From NCBI GenBank assembly GCA_964453645.1, contig CAYVRJ010000014.1, positions 1 through 46,966 of the forward strand: 46,966 bases of DNA, read 5' to 3'. The notes beneath the pieces were generated by a model. That model worked only from the letters and a program-made list of their open reading frames with translations, was not told the origin of the DNA and did no database searches. Made by a program: the position numbers and the translations under genes. Below are positions 15,542-23,745 of this stretch, in pieces; the first letter of the stretch is position 1; each line of letters starts with the position of its first letter. Source of the DNA: CAYVRJ01 sp964453645. GTDB lineage: Bacteria > Bacillota > Clostridia > Christensenellales > JAWKQI01.

Positions 15542-15567
15542 AAAAAAAAACCCGCCCACGGGGCAGG
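15542..15567 (-). terminator. intrinsic terminator of the DUF1002 gene
   Basis: Read on the minus strand: CCTGCCC, loop CGT, GGGCGGG, then nine T. It lies between the DUF1002 gene and the pyr operon, so the operon needs its own promoter in the short stretch 15463-15541. Confidence 0.9.
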
Positions 15568-15576
15568 AATTTTTCA

Positions 15577-16443
15577 TTATTTAAATAAGTTACCTATCCA
15601 ATCGAAGATGTCTTGGAAGAATTTCCCGATGGAATCGAAGAATCCACCCACTTCCTTTCCCGCATTGGAGAGGCTGTCTAAATTACCCTTTAAACTGTTG
15701 AGCTGACTCGACAGCTTATCCACATCGATGCCGGTTGCCGCCAAGGTGCGAATGAAGCTGAGAATTTGTTCCACTTGCTCGCTAGTCAGATCCACATTGA
15801 AGTGTTTTGCCGTTTCGTTGATATATCCCCGCAGTTCCTCGTCGGACATGCTCTTGGTCTTTTCTAAGTTGATCTTCAGTTCGTTGATGAGGGCAGTGGA
15901 GTCTACATCCCCAATGGCATCTGCCAGTTCAGCGGTTAACACCAATTCGGATGCAGCAACATCTTTTTGAGCATCACTCAACTTCTTACCTGTGATATCC
16001 TCATAGGCCTTATAGATGCCGGCCAGAGCAGCAGTTCCCGAAACGGGACGGGGTGCGGTGACGGACACAATTGCGTTTTCAATGCCTGCCGTTGTCAGCG
16101 CAGCGATATACATTTGAGAGGTGCACCAATTGATGTTGTTGGTGTCGATGACAAGACCCCCCTCGGACTTCGCTTTGATGAACACACAGGAGAGAGAATT
16201 TTTGCCAATCTTACCCTCGGGGACTTTACCCGAAAGAATGGCACGTTCCTCTTGGTTGTTGAGGGTTAAAATGGGCACGGTACCATCAGTTGTGCCGAAG
16301 TATTCGAGGATAACTTTTTTCTCGTCCTCGGTGATGTTTGCGCCCAACACCACCCGGGAGTCGTCGGAATCTGCGGCTACAAAGGGCAGACCCACGGTTA
16401 AGGTCATCAACAATACTAAGACTGTTGCAACAATTTTCTTCAT
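15577..16443 (-). CDS. secreted DUF1002-family protein
   Basis: 288 residues. A signal peptide (MKKIVATVLVLLMTLTVGLPFVAADS) is followed by the DUF1002 (YpuA-like) pattern: VVLGANITEDEKKVILEYF, then INWCTSQMYIAALTTAGI, then TAPRPVSGTAALAGIYKAYE. The C-terminal half is helical with a short amphipathic end (FFDSIGKFFQDIFDWIGNLF). Function of the family is unknown to me; it is exported in Firmicutes. ATG at 16443 follows GAGG at 10 nt. A terminator follows directly. Confidence 0.82.
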   Translation of the reverse strand: MKKIVATVLVLLMTLTVGLPFVAADSDDSRVVLGANITEDEKKVILEYFGTTDGTVPILTLNNQEERAILSGKVPEGKIGKNSLSCVFIKAKSEGGLVIDTNNINWCTSQMYIAALTTAGIENAIVSVTAPRPVSGTAALAGIYKAYEDITGKKLSDAQKDVAASELVLTAELADAIGDVDSTALINELKINLEKTKSMSDEELRGYINETAKHFNVDLTSEQVEQILSFIRTLAATGIDVDKLSSQLNSLKGNLDSLSNAGKEVGGFFDSIGKFFQDIFDWIGNLFK

Positions 16444-16546
16444 TATGTAACTTCCTCTTTTTTTAATTGATGTTTTGTAGATTATAACACATATTCGCAA
16501 AAAATTTACACTGCAATTGTTAAGTTTTTTTTAAACATTTGTGCAC

Positions 16547-16594
16547 CCTAACCACCGATCCGCTGGTGTTAAATACACCAGCTTCACGGTTAGG
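16547..16594. repeat. two-tier inverted repeat between MFS gene and DUF1002 gene
   Basis: Outer arms CCTAACC/GGTTAGG enclose inner arms GCTGGTGT/ACACCAGC with loop TAAAT. It is 20 bp after the MFS stop. There is no T run next to it, so it may be a weak terminator, an mRNA-stabilising stem, or part of the regulation of the downstream gene. Confidence 0.6.
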
Positions 16595-16613
16595 TTCACT
16601 CTACTAAATAATG

Positions 16614-17834
16614 CTAAGTTTTTTTCTGATCGCAGGTGCGCAGGGAAGGGATGATATAATTGAGCAGTGCCACGGCAATTAGGCAAACCCCCGAGATGGC
16701 AAACCAGTTGTTCACACCCACCACATCCCCCAAGCTTCCCGAGAGGATTAAACCCAGCGGCATAGCCAGCATGACGAAGCTACCCAACAGGGAAAACACC
16801 CTGCCCAAGTATTCGGGAGCAATTTTCTCCTGAAACAAGGATGTTTGCACGCCCGAGTACAGCGAACCACTCAAACCCATGACACCGCAGCAAATGGCAA
16901 AGGCGATAAACCCATGGACGGGCAGCAACCCCGCAACCAGCAGACTGGCACCGATGAGCACAATGGCTAGTGCAATGGTGGCAATTTTGTTTTTGGTGCC
17001 CCCCCAGATGCCCAGTGCCACCCCGCCGATCAACATGCCCAGGGCAAAGGCCGTTTCGGCAATAGAAGCTTCCACCGCCGTACCGCCGAAATAGGACATA
17101 CTCATCAAGGGGAACAGGGCGTTAATGGGCATGTAGAAAAATACAAACAGTGCACCCACCAACAGCAGCGCCATCATACCCTTTGCCTGCTTGAGGGCAG
17201 TAAACCCCTCTTTGATTTCTTCCCAATAACTCTTCTTTTCTTCCGACTCCGAGCGCTGAAGTTTGGGAATCTTCACAAATGCAACGGACAAACAGGCGAT
17301 CAGTGCGCCCAGCACATCCAGTCCGATGATTGCACTTAAATCCCAAAAGGCGTAGAGCAGTGCCGCCAGCGCAGGGCTTGCCAAATAACTGACGGATTGA
17401 AGGGCTTGGCTGTACCCGGCACATTTGGTGAGTTTTTCTTCGGGCACCAGCAGCGGTGTGGTTGCACTCAGGGCTGGGGTGTGAAAGGCAGTTCCCACGC
17501 TGCGCACAAACAGAACAACCATAATAACCCACGTGGGGATCTCACCGCCCACGGCAAAGAGGGCCAGCGCCACTGCCCCAAGGGCTATTAAAATATCCGC
17601 CCAGATCATAATCAGCTTGCGGCTGTACCGATCGATGAGTACGCCGATAAACACGCCTAAAATTCCCTGGGGCAGAAAACCTGCTAGGGACGCCATAGAC
17701 AGCATCAATGCCGAATTTGTTTTATCCGTGATGTACCATATGATTGCAAATTGCAGAACTGCACTGGTGAGCAGGGAAATACCCTGTCCAGACCAAATGA
17801 TAAAAAATGTTTTCTTCCAATTGGTTGTATTCAT
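16614..17834 (-). CDS. MFS exporter, macrolide-efflux-like
   Basis: 406 residues with about 12 membrane segments. The start WKKTFFIIWSGQGISLLTSAVLQFAIIWYI and the loop motif GVLIDRYSRKLIMIWADI are typical of MFS efflux proteins of the MefA / multidrug type. The second-half helix PEYLGRVFSLLGSFV is also typical. It uses the proton gradient to expel a small molecule; the substrate cannot be told. ATG at 17834 lies behind GAGG. It is probably a single-gene transcript. Confidence 0.82.
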   Translation of the reverse strand: MNTTNWKKTFFIIWSGQGISLLTSAVLQFAIIWYITDKTNSALMLSMASLAGFLPQGILGVFIGVLIDRYSRKLIMIWADILIALGAVALALFAVGGEIPTWVIMVVLFVRSVGTAFHTPALSATTPLLVPEEKLTKCAGYSQALQSVSYLASPALAALLYAFWDLSAIIGLDVLGALIACLSVAFVKIPKLQRSESEEKKSYWEEIKEGFTALKQAKGMMALLLVGALFVFFYMPINALFPLMSMSYFGGTAVEASIAETAFALGMLIGGVALGIWGGTKNKIATIALAIVLIGASLLVAGLLPVHGFIAFAICCGVMGLSGSLYSGVQTSLFQEKIAPEYLGRVFSLLGSFVMLAMPLGLILSGSLGDVVGVNNWFAISGVCLIAVALLNYIIPSLRTCDQKKT

Positions 17835-17964
17835 AAAGACGACCTCGTTTCTATTCATTTATTTTAACACAAAATAGGCTTCCATTTTAGAAGCAACTGG
17901 CAAACACCAAAAACGCAATACAAGCGATAATAAATCACTTTTTTGCTGGCATTTCGTATTAAAA

Positions 17965-17993
17965 ATAAACTACCGTAAACGCATGTGTGTCAA
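17965..17993 (-). promoter_or_regulatory. possible promoter of the MFS gene
   Basis: Minus strand TTGACA (17993-17988) and a weak GTTTAT 17 bp further on. The -35 is perfect and the -10 poor, so this is tentative. Confidence 0.35.
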
Positions 17994-18044
17994 TGTGAAA
18001 ACTCCTTTTGGTTTGATGCATGTATGGTATCACATTGCAAAAAT

Positions 18045-19544
18045 TTAGTCAACGCCTTTAAACTGGTTGGTTAAAATTTTCTTTAAATATAGAAGGGATA
18101 GGCACAGCAGCACAAGCCACAGTTCGGGAGTGGAACTGTCTCCCGTATCGGGGATGTAGTCCTCTTCCTTTCTGGGCGGGGTCACCCGGGGAATGTGGAA
18201 CCAAGCCTGTTTGGTATCGGCCCTGTCGAAGGTTCCGCCGGACATGACGTTATACAGCATGAGGGTGGGTTGGTTGGTGTCGTACTCCTTGCCCGGGTAG
18301 TAGGCTAAGTCGTTTTTTATGACAAATCGACTGCTAAAGAGTATCGAATAGGTGAGTTCATACCGCTGGGTGTATCCATCTTCCAAAATGGAAAGGGGAG
18401 GGGTGGTTGTGTTTAACATATTCCAGGCCAACGTGTTGGACCTAGGCAAATATTGTATACCCGAGGGCAAGTCACTGCCGTTGATGCTGCGCAGTTCCTG
18501 GAAACTCACCCCATACCCCATGGGGTCTTCAATAAACCAAGGGGCAGTTCGCTTGTGCATGGTGAGGGCAATTTGTTCAAAGGCTCGCATAAGCTCGTCT
18601 AAATTGCTGGTTTCATAAAAGTGTTCGCCGTGGGAGGCAATATTCAGCATGACAAACTCTGCTTTTTTACGCTCTTCTGCGGACGTGGTGATGCCATAGG
18701 CAAAGATGGAATACAGGTGAAGGCCTTCGTCCTGGGCGATCAACCCTTCCGAAACGGTGGCGATCAAGTGGTTTACTTCGGGGCTGTTCACCGTTCTGCC
18801 CGCAACGGTATATCCCGTAAAGGGTGGGTAACTTCCAAAGTCGGAGACATAAAAATCAAACCCAATGCCGTTCACGGTGGTTATACGATCCGTCAATTGA
18901 CCGGACGTTGCGTTGTAGCCATGGTTTGGTACACCGTCTGAAAATAGGATCACATACTTTTCTTGGTTGTTGGCAGTTTTCATATAATCCCGTGCGGTCT
19001 TCAGGGCAAGCTGAATGTTGGTTGTGGCATTTGGCAGGGGAGAGATGGCAACGTGCACTGCTTCTTTGGCGGCTGCCAGATCTTTATTTTTGGCACCTGT
19101 GTTAAACCCAAAGGAACCAAATGTATAGATGCCGGACTCGTAGGCCACCACTGCAATTTCGTTGTTGGGGCTGGCGGATTTGCCCAAAAATACGTCTAAA
19201 AAATCATCGACAGCCTCTTCTAAGGCTTGGGATCGATTGAGATTGTTGGAGAAGGGCTGGAGCATGGAGGCAGAGTTGTCCAACACAAAGACCACCGACG
19301 TACCCGGATGTTCCATGTTTAAAAGGATATCGTCCTTGGTATCTGCGGTGAGGGTGATGTCGAAGTGATCCACATCCGTCTGTTGAATGGACTTGCGAAT
19401 GCGCAGCGTGTTTGTTTCGATCACTTGGGCGTTTGGATTGTACGTCACCTGATTAAAGCGGTACGCAGCGGCAAACACACCTGTGCTGCCCCACAGTAGT
19501 GCCAACATCATCACGATACAGATTGCAACTCTGAATGTACGCAT
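18045..19544 (-). CDS. wall-anchored VWA-domain surface protein, module 2
   Basis: 499 residues. A signal peptide is followed by a conserved LRIRKSIQQ segment (47-55) and a von Willebrand A domain with the metal site DNSASM (89-94), then a beta-rich part. The C terminus holds IPDTGD, a hydrophobic stretch and KK, which is a sortase sorting signal of the LPXTG type with Ile at the first place. It is related over its whole length to the product at 20333-21859. It lies just after a sortase gene, its likely anchor enzyme. It probably serves as an adhesin or pilus-tip-like protein. ATG follows GGAGG at 5 nt. Confidence 0.85.
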   Translation of the reverse strand: MRTFRVAICIVMMLALLWGSTGVFAAAYRFNQVTYNPNAQVIETNTLRIRKSIQQTDVDHFDITLTADTKDDILLNMEHPGTSVVFVLDNSASMLQPFSNNLNRSQALEEAVDDFLDVFLGKSASPNNEIAVVAYESGIYTFGSFGFNTGAKNKDLAAAKEAVHVAISPLPNATTNIQLALKTARDYMKTANNQEKYVILFSDGVPNHGYNATSGQLTDRITTVNGIGFDFYVSDFGSYPPFTGYTVAGRTVNSPEVNHLIATVSEGLIAQDEGLHLYSIFAYGITTSAEERKKAEFVMLNIASHGEHFYETSNLDELMRAFEQIALTMHKRTAPWFIEDPMGYGVSFQELRSINGSDLPSGIQYLPRSNTLAWNMLNTTTPPLSILEDGYTQRYELTYSILFSSRFVIKNDLAYYPGKEYDTNQPTLMLYNVMSGGTFDRADTKQAWFHIPRVTPPRKEEDYIPDTGDSSTPELWLVLLCLSLLYLKKILTNQFKGVD

Positions 19545-19577
19545 CCTATCCTCCTTTGGTTTATTTTGTGCAACTGT

Positions 19578-20303
19578 TTAAATTTTATGTATATTCGACA
19601 AATAGGCGCAAACGGCAATCCGCTCATCCGAACCACTGGTTGCACAGGTAGACAAGACCAGGATGTCCCGATTGTCCTCTGGTGGTTGGACTTGACTAAA
19701 AATTGAACGTCCTTTTAAAGACGTGACGTGCTGGTTAAAATCGGAAAAGTGCAGGGCAAACACTTCGTCGTCCTTTGGCACTTTTAAAACGGCAAAGACC
19801 GTGTAGTCCATTTGTTGTACTGGCGTTGTGATGGTGATTGTGGGATGTTCTAAAAAGTATGTCTCATCCAAATATTTTTTAAGGGTTGCAAACATGGTTC
19901 CGTTTTTCATGTTGTGGCCGTAGAGCAGCGTTTTTCCGGCAAAGGGTTTTTCACACAAATAATCTAAAAAGATTGCCCCGGCTGCGTTGGTTTTTTTGTT
20001 AAACCCGTGGGTCACATAGTATTGGTTGTCCTCTCCCTGAACCACGGGATAATCCATATTTGTGTTTGAAATGTGTACCCATCCAACCGTATCTGGATTG
20101 ATTTTACTCAGTCCCTCAAAATCAATGGAGGGTTGTGGTTGTTCTTCTTCCTCCAGGGGAGGCACGATCACCTCCTGTTTGATTTCCTCATAGAGGATTT
20201 GTTCCGCTGTGTTCTCCTGTGTCGTTTTAGTAAACTGTGTGACACATATGGTTGCAATGGCCAACAAAACGAATATGGCCAAATACTTTGGTTTGTGCTG
20301 CAT
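19578..20303 (-). CDS. class B-type sortase, module 2
   Basis: 241 residues. It has an N-terminal membrane anchor (residues 7-24), a linker rich in Glu/Pro, then the sortase fold. Catalytic residues are His in LLYGHNMKNGTMFATLKKY, Cys in LVLSTCATSG and Arg in DERIAVCAYL. The HNMxxGxMF stretch after the His is typical of class B. It cuts a sorting signal and attaches the protein to peptidoglycan or to another pilin. It lies between the two VWA genes; the downstream VWA protein (IPDTGD) is the likely substrate. Confidence 0.88.
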   Translation of the reverse strand: MQHKPKYLAIFVLLAIATICVTQFTKTTQENTAEQILYEEIKQEVIVPPLEEEEQPQPSIDFEGLSKINPDTVGWVHISNTNMDYPVVQGEDNQYYVTHGFNKKTNAAGAIFLDYLCEKPFAGKTLLYGHNMKNGTMFATLKKYLDETYFLEHPTITITTPVQQMDYTVFAVLKVPKDDEVFALHFSDFNQHVTSLKGRSIFSQVQPPEDNRDILVLSTCATSGSDERIAVCAYLSNIHKI

Positions 20304-20332
20304 GTTGTTACTATAACCATAGCTTTTTTTAA

Positions 20333-21859
20333 TTATTTATGTTTTTTCAATTTAACAGTATGATTGAATAGTTTTTTCACCTTGTGCCCATACAACCGCT
20401 TGATCAGCCAAACAGAGGCAATCAGCATGACTGCGGCCATAATAATCAACTCGGTGTCCCCTTCGCCCGTTTGGGGTTTACCCGCTCCCGTGGCTACAGG
20501 CAAAGGCACCACCCTTGGAATATCGAACTCAACACTCCTAGCATTCTTTACATTGGGCAAATGATAATATAAAGTTGTAATGTTATTTGTTGGGTATTCC
20601 TTACTGTTGTGGAACTCCGGATCGTTGTTGCGCACATAACCGCTGTTAAAGGCAACGGTGTATTTTAGGGTGTACCGATAGTTATACCCATCCTCGGTTA
20701 TTTTTTCGGGTGAGATGGTGGTATTCGTCAAATCCCACAGAATGGTTTCGTTGTGGGAATAAAAGCGCACATTGGGAAAACGCTTGCCCTTCACAGACTG
20801 TTCGCTCTTTACTCCATGGAACGTAATGCCAAACCCCATGGGATCTTCCACAATATAAATCACATCACCCTTCTCCAGATCGGCAGCAATTTCTTCAAAT
20901 GCGGCAATCAACCCCGAAACGTTATCCACTTCAAAAAAGTTTGCCGTGCCACTGGCCATGTTTCCCATGACAAACTCCGCCCGCATTCGTTCGTTGGTGC
21001 TCAGGCCGTTTGAAGTGGCAAGTACCGTAAACATTTCTATGCCGTTGTCCTCGGCAATCAGCCCTTCGGACACGGTGGCGATCAAAAAGTTTTCGTCCAC
21101 ACTGTTCACAGTTCTGCCCGCAACAGTATAGCCGGTAAACGGTTGATACGTTCCAAAGTCGGTCACATAAAAATCATATTGGATGTTGTTTATGTTGATG
21201 ATCCGATCTGTGCGTTCGCCCGCTACGCCGTTATATCCAAAGTTGGGTGCACCGTCCGAAAACAAGATGATGACTTTTTTATCGTTGTTTGCCTGGGTCA
21301 TATACTCCCGTGCCCGTTTCATGGCAATTTGAATATTGGTGGTACCCAGATAAAAGGGGCTGATGGAATAGTCTAACGCTTGTTTTGCAGCACCTGGCTC
21401 TTTGTTTCTTGCCCCGGAATTAAACGGAAAACAGCCGTATTCGTCGATGTTACTCTCGTAGGCCACCACAGCAATTTCATTGTCGGGGTTTGAATCCCCC
21501 CCTAGAAACACATCCACAAAATCAAAGGCTGCTTCCTTGAGGGCATCGGACTTATTCTTGCCGTTGGACAGTTCCTCCCGCATGGAACCCGAATTGTCAA
21601 CCACCAGAACGGCAGATATGCCATTACTCACAATGTTTTCCAGATTTAGATGGGTGTCGATATCCAGTGTGATCTCGAACAGCTCTTCATCCAGTTGTTG
21701 AATGGATTTGCGAATCCTAAGCTGTCCCGGCTCAACCACCTGTGGCTTGGGGTTGTGTGCCACTTGATCGATGACATCTTCCCTTTCTGCCCCTGCAACG
21801 GAGAGGGGGATCATGAGCAGCAGTGCCGCTAGGGCCACTATTTTTTTTGTATTCAACAT
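20333..21859 (-). CDS. wall-anchored VWA-domain surface protein, module 1
   Basis: 508 residues. Signal peptide (to about residue 23), LRIRKSIQQ at 48-56, and a VWA domain with MIDAS DNSGSM (88-93), then a beta-rich stalk. The C terminus holds KPQTGEGD, a membrane stretch and a basic tail. The sorting signal reads xPQTG with Lys in the usual Leu place. The start ATG follows the sortase gene by 4 nt. The paralogue downstream has the same domain order, so the pair arose by duplication of a sortase-VWA unit. Confidence 0.85.
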   Translation of the reverse strand: MLNTKKIVALAALLLMIPLSVAGAEREDVIDQVAHNPKPQVVEPGQLRIRKSIQQLDEELFEITLDIDTHLNLENIVSNGISAVLVVDNSGSMREELSNGKNKSDALKEAAFDFVDVFLGGDSNPDNEIAVVAYESNIDEYGCFPFNSGARNKEPGAAKQALDYSISPFYLGTTNIQIAMKRAREYMTQANNDKKVIILFSDGAPNFGYNGVAGERTDRIININNIQYDFYVTDFGTYQPFTGYTVAGRTVNSVDENFLIATVSEGLIAEDNGIEMFTVLATSNGLSTNERMRAEFVMGNMASGTANFFEVDNVSGLIAAFEEIAADLEKGDVIYIVEDPMGFGITFHGVKSEQSVKGKRFPNVRFYSHNETILWDLTNTTISPEKITEDGYNYRYTLKYTVAFNSGYVRNNDPEFHNSKEYPTNNITTLYYHLPNVKNARSVEFDIPRVVPLPVATGAGKPQTGEGDTELIIMAAVMLIASVWLIKRLYGHKVKKLFNHTVKLKKHK

Positions 21860-21863
21860 ACCA

Positions 21864-22607
21864 TCATTCCTCGATACCCGTTTGTATGTACTTCATTTCC
21901 TCAATCAGCCTGCCGCACACCACAAACCGCTTGTTTTTCCTTTTAGTACACGTTGAGAGCACAATGAACCGATTGTAGCCAGAAACCATAGGTAGTGTTT
22001 TGTGCAGCGAAGCTGCGCGCAGCTTTTCCACGGACGAATCTATATTCTGTTCGTCCAACTCCAGATGATACAACGCATCGTCAGAATTCAGAACAAACGC
22101 AGAAAAGATCTCATAGGTCAGTTTTGCTTCGGGTGTGTATATCAGTATATTTTTATGTTGCGCTAAATATTCCTCATTCCTATACTTCAATAGATTGGCA
22201 AACATAGAACCGTCGTTCATCCTGTGTCCGTATATGATTGAAATGCCGTCCGTCAGCCGTTGGTTGCTGGAATAATCCAAAAAGATTGCACCGGACTTAC
22301 TCTTTTTTCTGTTAAAAGCGTGGTCGGTATAGTAGCTGTTGTTCACCGCCTGCACGATGGGGTAGTCGATGTTTGTGCCGGTTATGCAAATCCAACCCAC
22401 AATATCTAAGTTCATCTTTCGCAGGCTTTCAAAATCTTTTGATGCATTTGGTTCAGTGATGACTTTTTCTTGGGTGATGGGAGCTTGGGTTGTCAGTCTG
22501 AGTGTTCCCGTTAAAACAAGTAGGCGAAAAAGGGCAACGAGAACGACGAGTATTGCTGCCCTTTCAAAAAAACTCTTTTTGATTGTATCTTGATCAAAAT
22601 GCCCCAT
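21864..22607 (-). CDS. class B-type sortase, module 1
   Basis: 247 residues. The membrane anchor is at about residues 17-36. Catalytic residues: His in IIYGHRMNDGSMFANLLKY, Cys in IVLSTCTKRK, Arg in KRFVVCGRL. It is the first gene of a four-gene set. No clear Shine-Dalgarno precedes the ATG. A TATAAT-like box lies about 30 bp upstream. It is a homologue of the sortase at 19578 but quite diverged, which may match the different sorting signals of the two VWA proteins. Confidence 0.87.
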   Translation of the reverse strand: MGHFDQDTIKKSFFERAAILVVLVALFRLLVLTGTLRLTTQAPITQEKVITEPNASKDFESLRKMNLDIVGWICITGTNIDYPIVQAVNNSYYTDHAFNRKKSKSGAIFLDYSSNQRLTDGISIIYGHRMNDGSMFANLLKYRNEEYLAQHKNILIYTPEAKLTYEIFSAFVLNSDDALYHLELDEQNIDSSVEKLRAASLHKTLPMVSGYNRFIVLSTCTKRKNKRFVVCGRLIEEMKYIQTGIEE

Positions 22608-22688
22608 AAAAAATTGTATGCGTACATTTAACTCTCTATTATATAAATTATGAATGATTTGCTATATCCGAAGGTAAATCTTGAAAGT

Positions 22689-22729
22689 AATCTTTGTTTT
22701 TGATAGAGTAGTGTAACAAAACAAAGATT
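22689..22729. promoter_or_regulatory. 12-bp perfect inverted repeat before the beta-lactamase-like gene
   Basis: AATCTTTGTTTT (22689-22700) and AAAACAAAGATT (22718-22729) are separated by 17 bp. The right arm abuts the ribosome site GGAAAG. A TTGAAA box starts at 22681. It may be an operator or an mRNA hairpin limiting translation. Confidence 0.6.
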
Positions 22730-22738
22730 GGAAAGAAT

Positions 22739-23704
22739 ATGCGCACACTATATCACAAAAGAATGCTACTCATCATAGGGTGCTTCTTGGCACTTGCTTT
22801 TTTGCTCAGCTGTAATGATTCTAACGAGAAGCAACCCCAACCCCACCCTGCCCCATCCGCTCCCCCGGAGGTGAGGCAAACGCCCCTGCCAACGCCCACA
22901 GCCACAAAAACAATCCCCCCTGAGAATACTCCCCAACCAACGGTGATCCATGAGGTTGACTACAGCAATTATTTTAAAGATTTAAATGGCTGCGCTGTTT
23001 TTTATACCCCAGGGAGAAACGAATATGCTATCTACAACGAGGAACTGTCCGGTGAATTGAAGTCACCTTGCTCCACCTTTAAAATCATTTCCTCTCTCAT
23101 TGGCTTGGAGAGTGGTGTCATCAATCCCAAAGATTCCGTTAGGGAGTGGAGCGGGGAGACGTTTTGGAATGCTGGATGGAACGGGGATATCAACTTTGCA
23201 GATGCCTTTAAAACTTCGTGTGTGTGGTATTTTCGGGGAGTGATCGACGACATGGGAAAAGAAACCGTACAGACAGCGCTGGATGCCTTGGGTTACGGCA
23301 ACTGCGACATTTCCGACTGGGAGGGTCGTTTAAATGCCAACAATACCAACCGTGCCCTCACAGGGTTTTGGATTGAATCTTCGCTGAAAATCTCCCCCAA
23401 AGAACAGGTCGAGGTGATGGCACGCATCTTTGAAAACCCTTCGGCATACAGCCAGAGTAACTTGCACACCCTCAAAGAGGTTATGCGCTTGGAGCCCGAT
23501 TTAAGCACACAGGCTATCTATGGCAAAACGGGTTCGGGCAAGCGGGACAACGTTTGGGCTGACGCTTGGTATGTGGGTTTTATCGAGGGGAGCCAAGGCA
23601 ACACCTATTTTGCTCTCTATCTGGAAAAGTCTCAGCGAGAAATCTCCAGCGCCTTAGCAAAAGAAATTGCCGTTCAAATCGCTGGAGATCACTTTCGTAG
23701 TTAA
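22739..23704 (+). CDS. class D beta-lactamase-like lipoprotein
   Basis: 321 residues. A lipoprotein signal ends with LLSC (Cys25). A Pro/Thr linker (30-70) is followed by a class D serine beta-lactamase domain. All hallmark motifs are present: S112-T-F-K115, S160-C-V162, Y186-G-N188, the FWIESSLKISPKEQ stretch around Trp211, and K263-T-G265. The order and spacing fit OXA-type enzymes and not DD-peptidases. The protein is free of the membrane protease part seen in BlaR sensors, so it is probably an enzyme on the outer face of the membrane. The activity spectrum cannot be predicted. Confidence 0.88.
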   Translation: MRTLYHKRMLLIIGCFLALAFLLSCNDSNEKQPQPHPAPSAPPEVRQTPLPTPTATKTIPPENTPQPTVIHEVDYSNYFKDLNGCAVFYTPGRNEYAIYNEELSGELKSPCSTFKIISSLIGLESGVINPKDSVREWSGETFWNAGWNGDINFADAFKTSCVWYFRGVIDDMGKETVQTALDALGYGNCDISDWEGRLNANNTNRALTGFWIESSLKISPKEQVEVMARIFENPSAYSQSNLHTLKEVMRLEPDLSTQAIYGKTGSGKRDNVWADAWYVGFIEGSQGNTYFALYLEKSQREISSALAKEIAVQIAGDHFRS

Positions 23705-23745
23705 ATAAACTGTTGGGCAGTTCGCCATTATATTTAATTTTAAAG

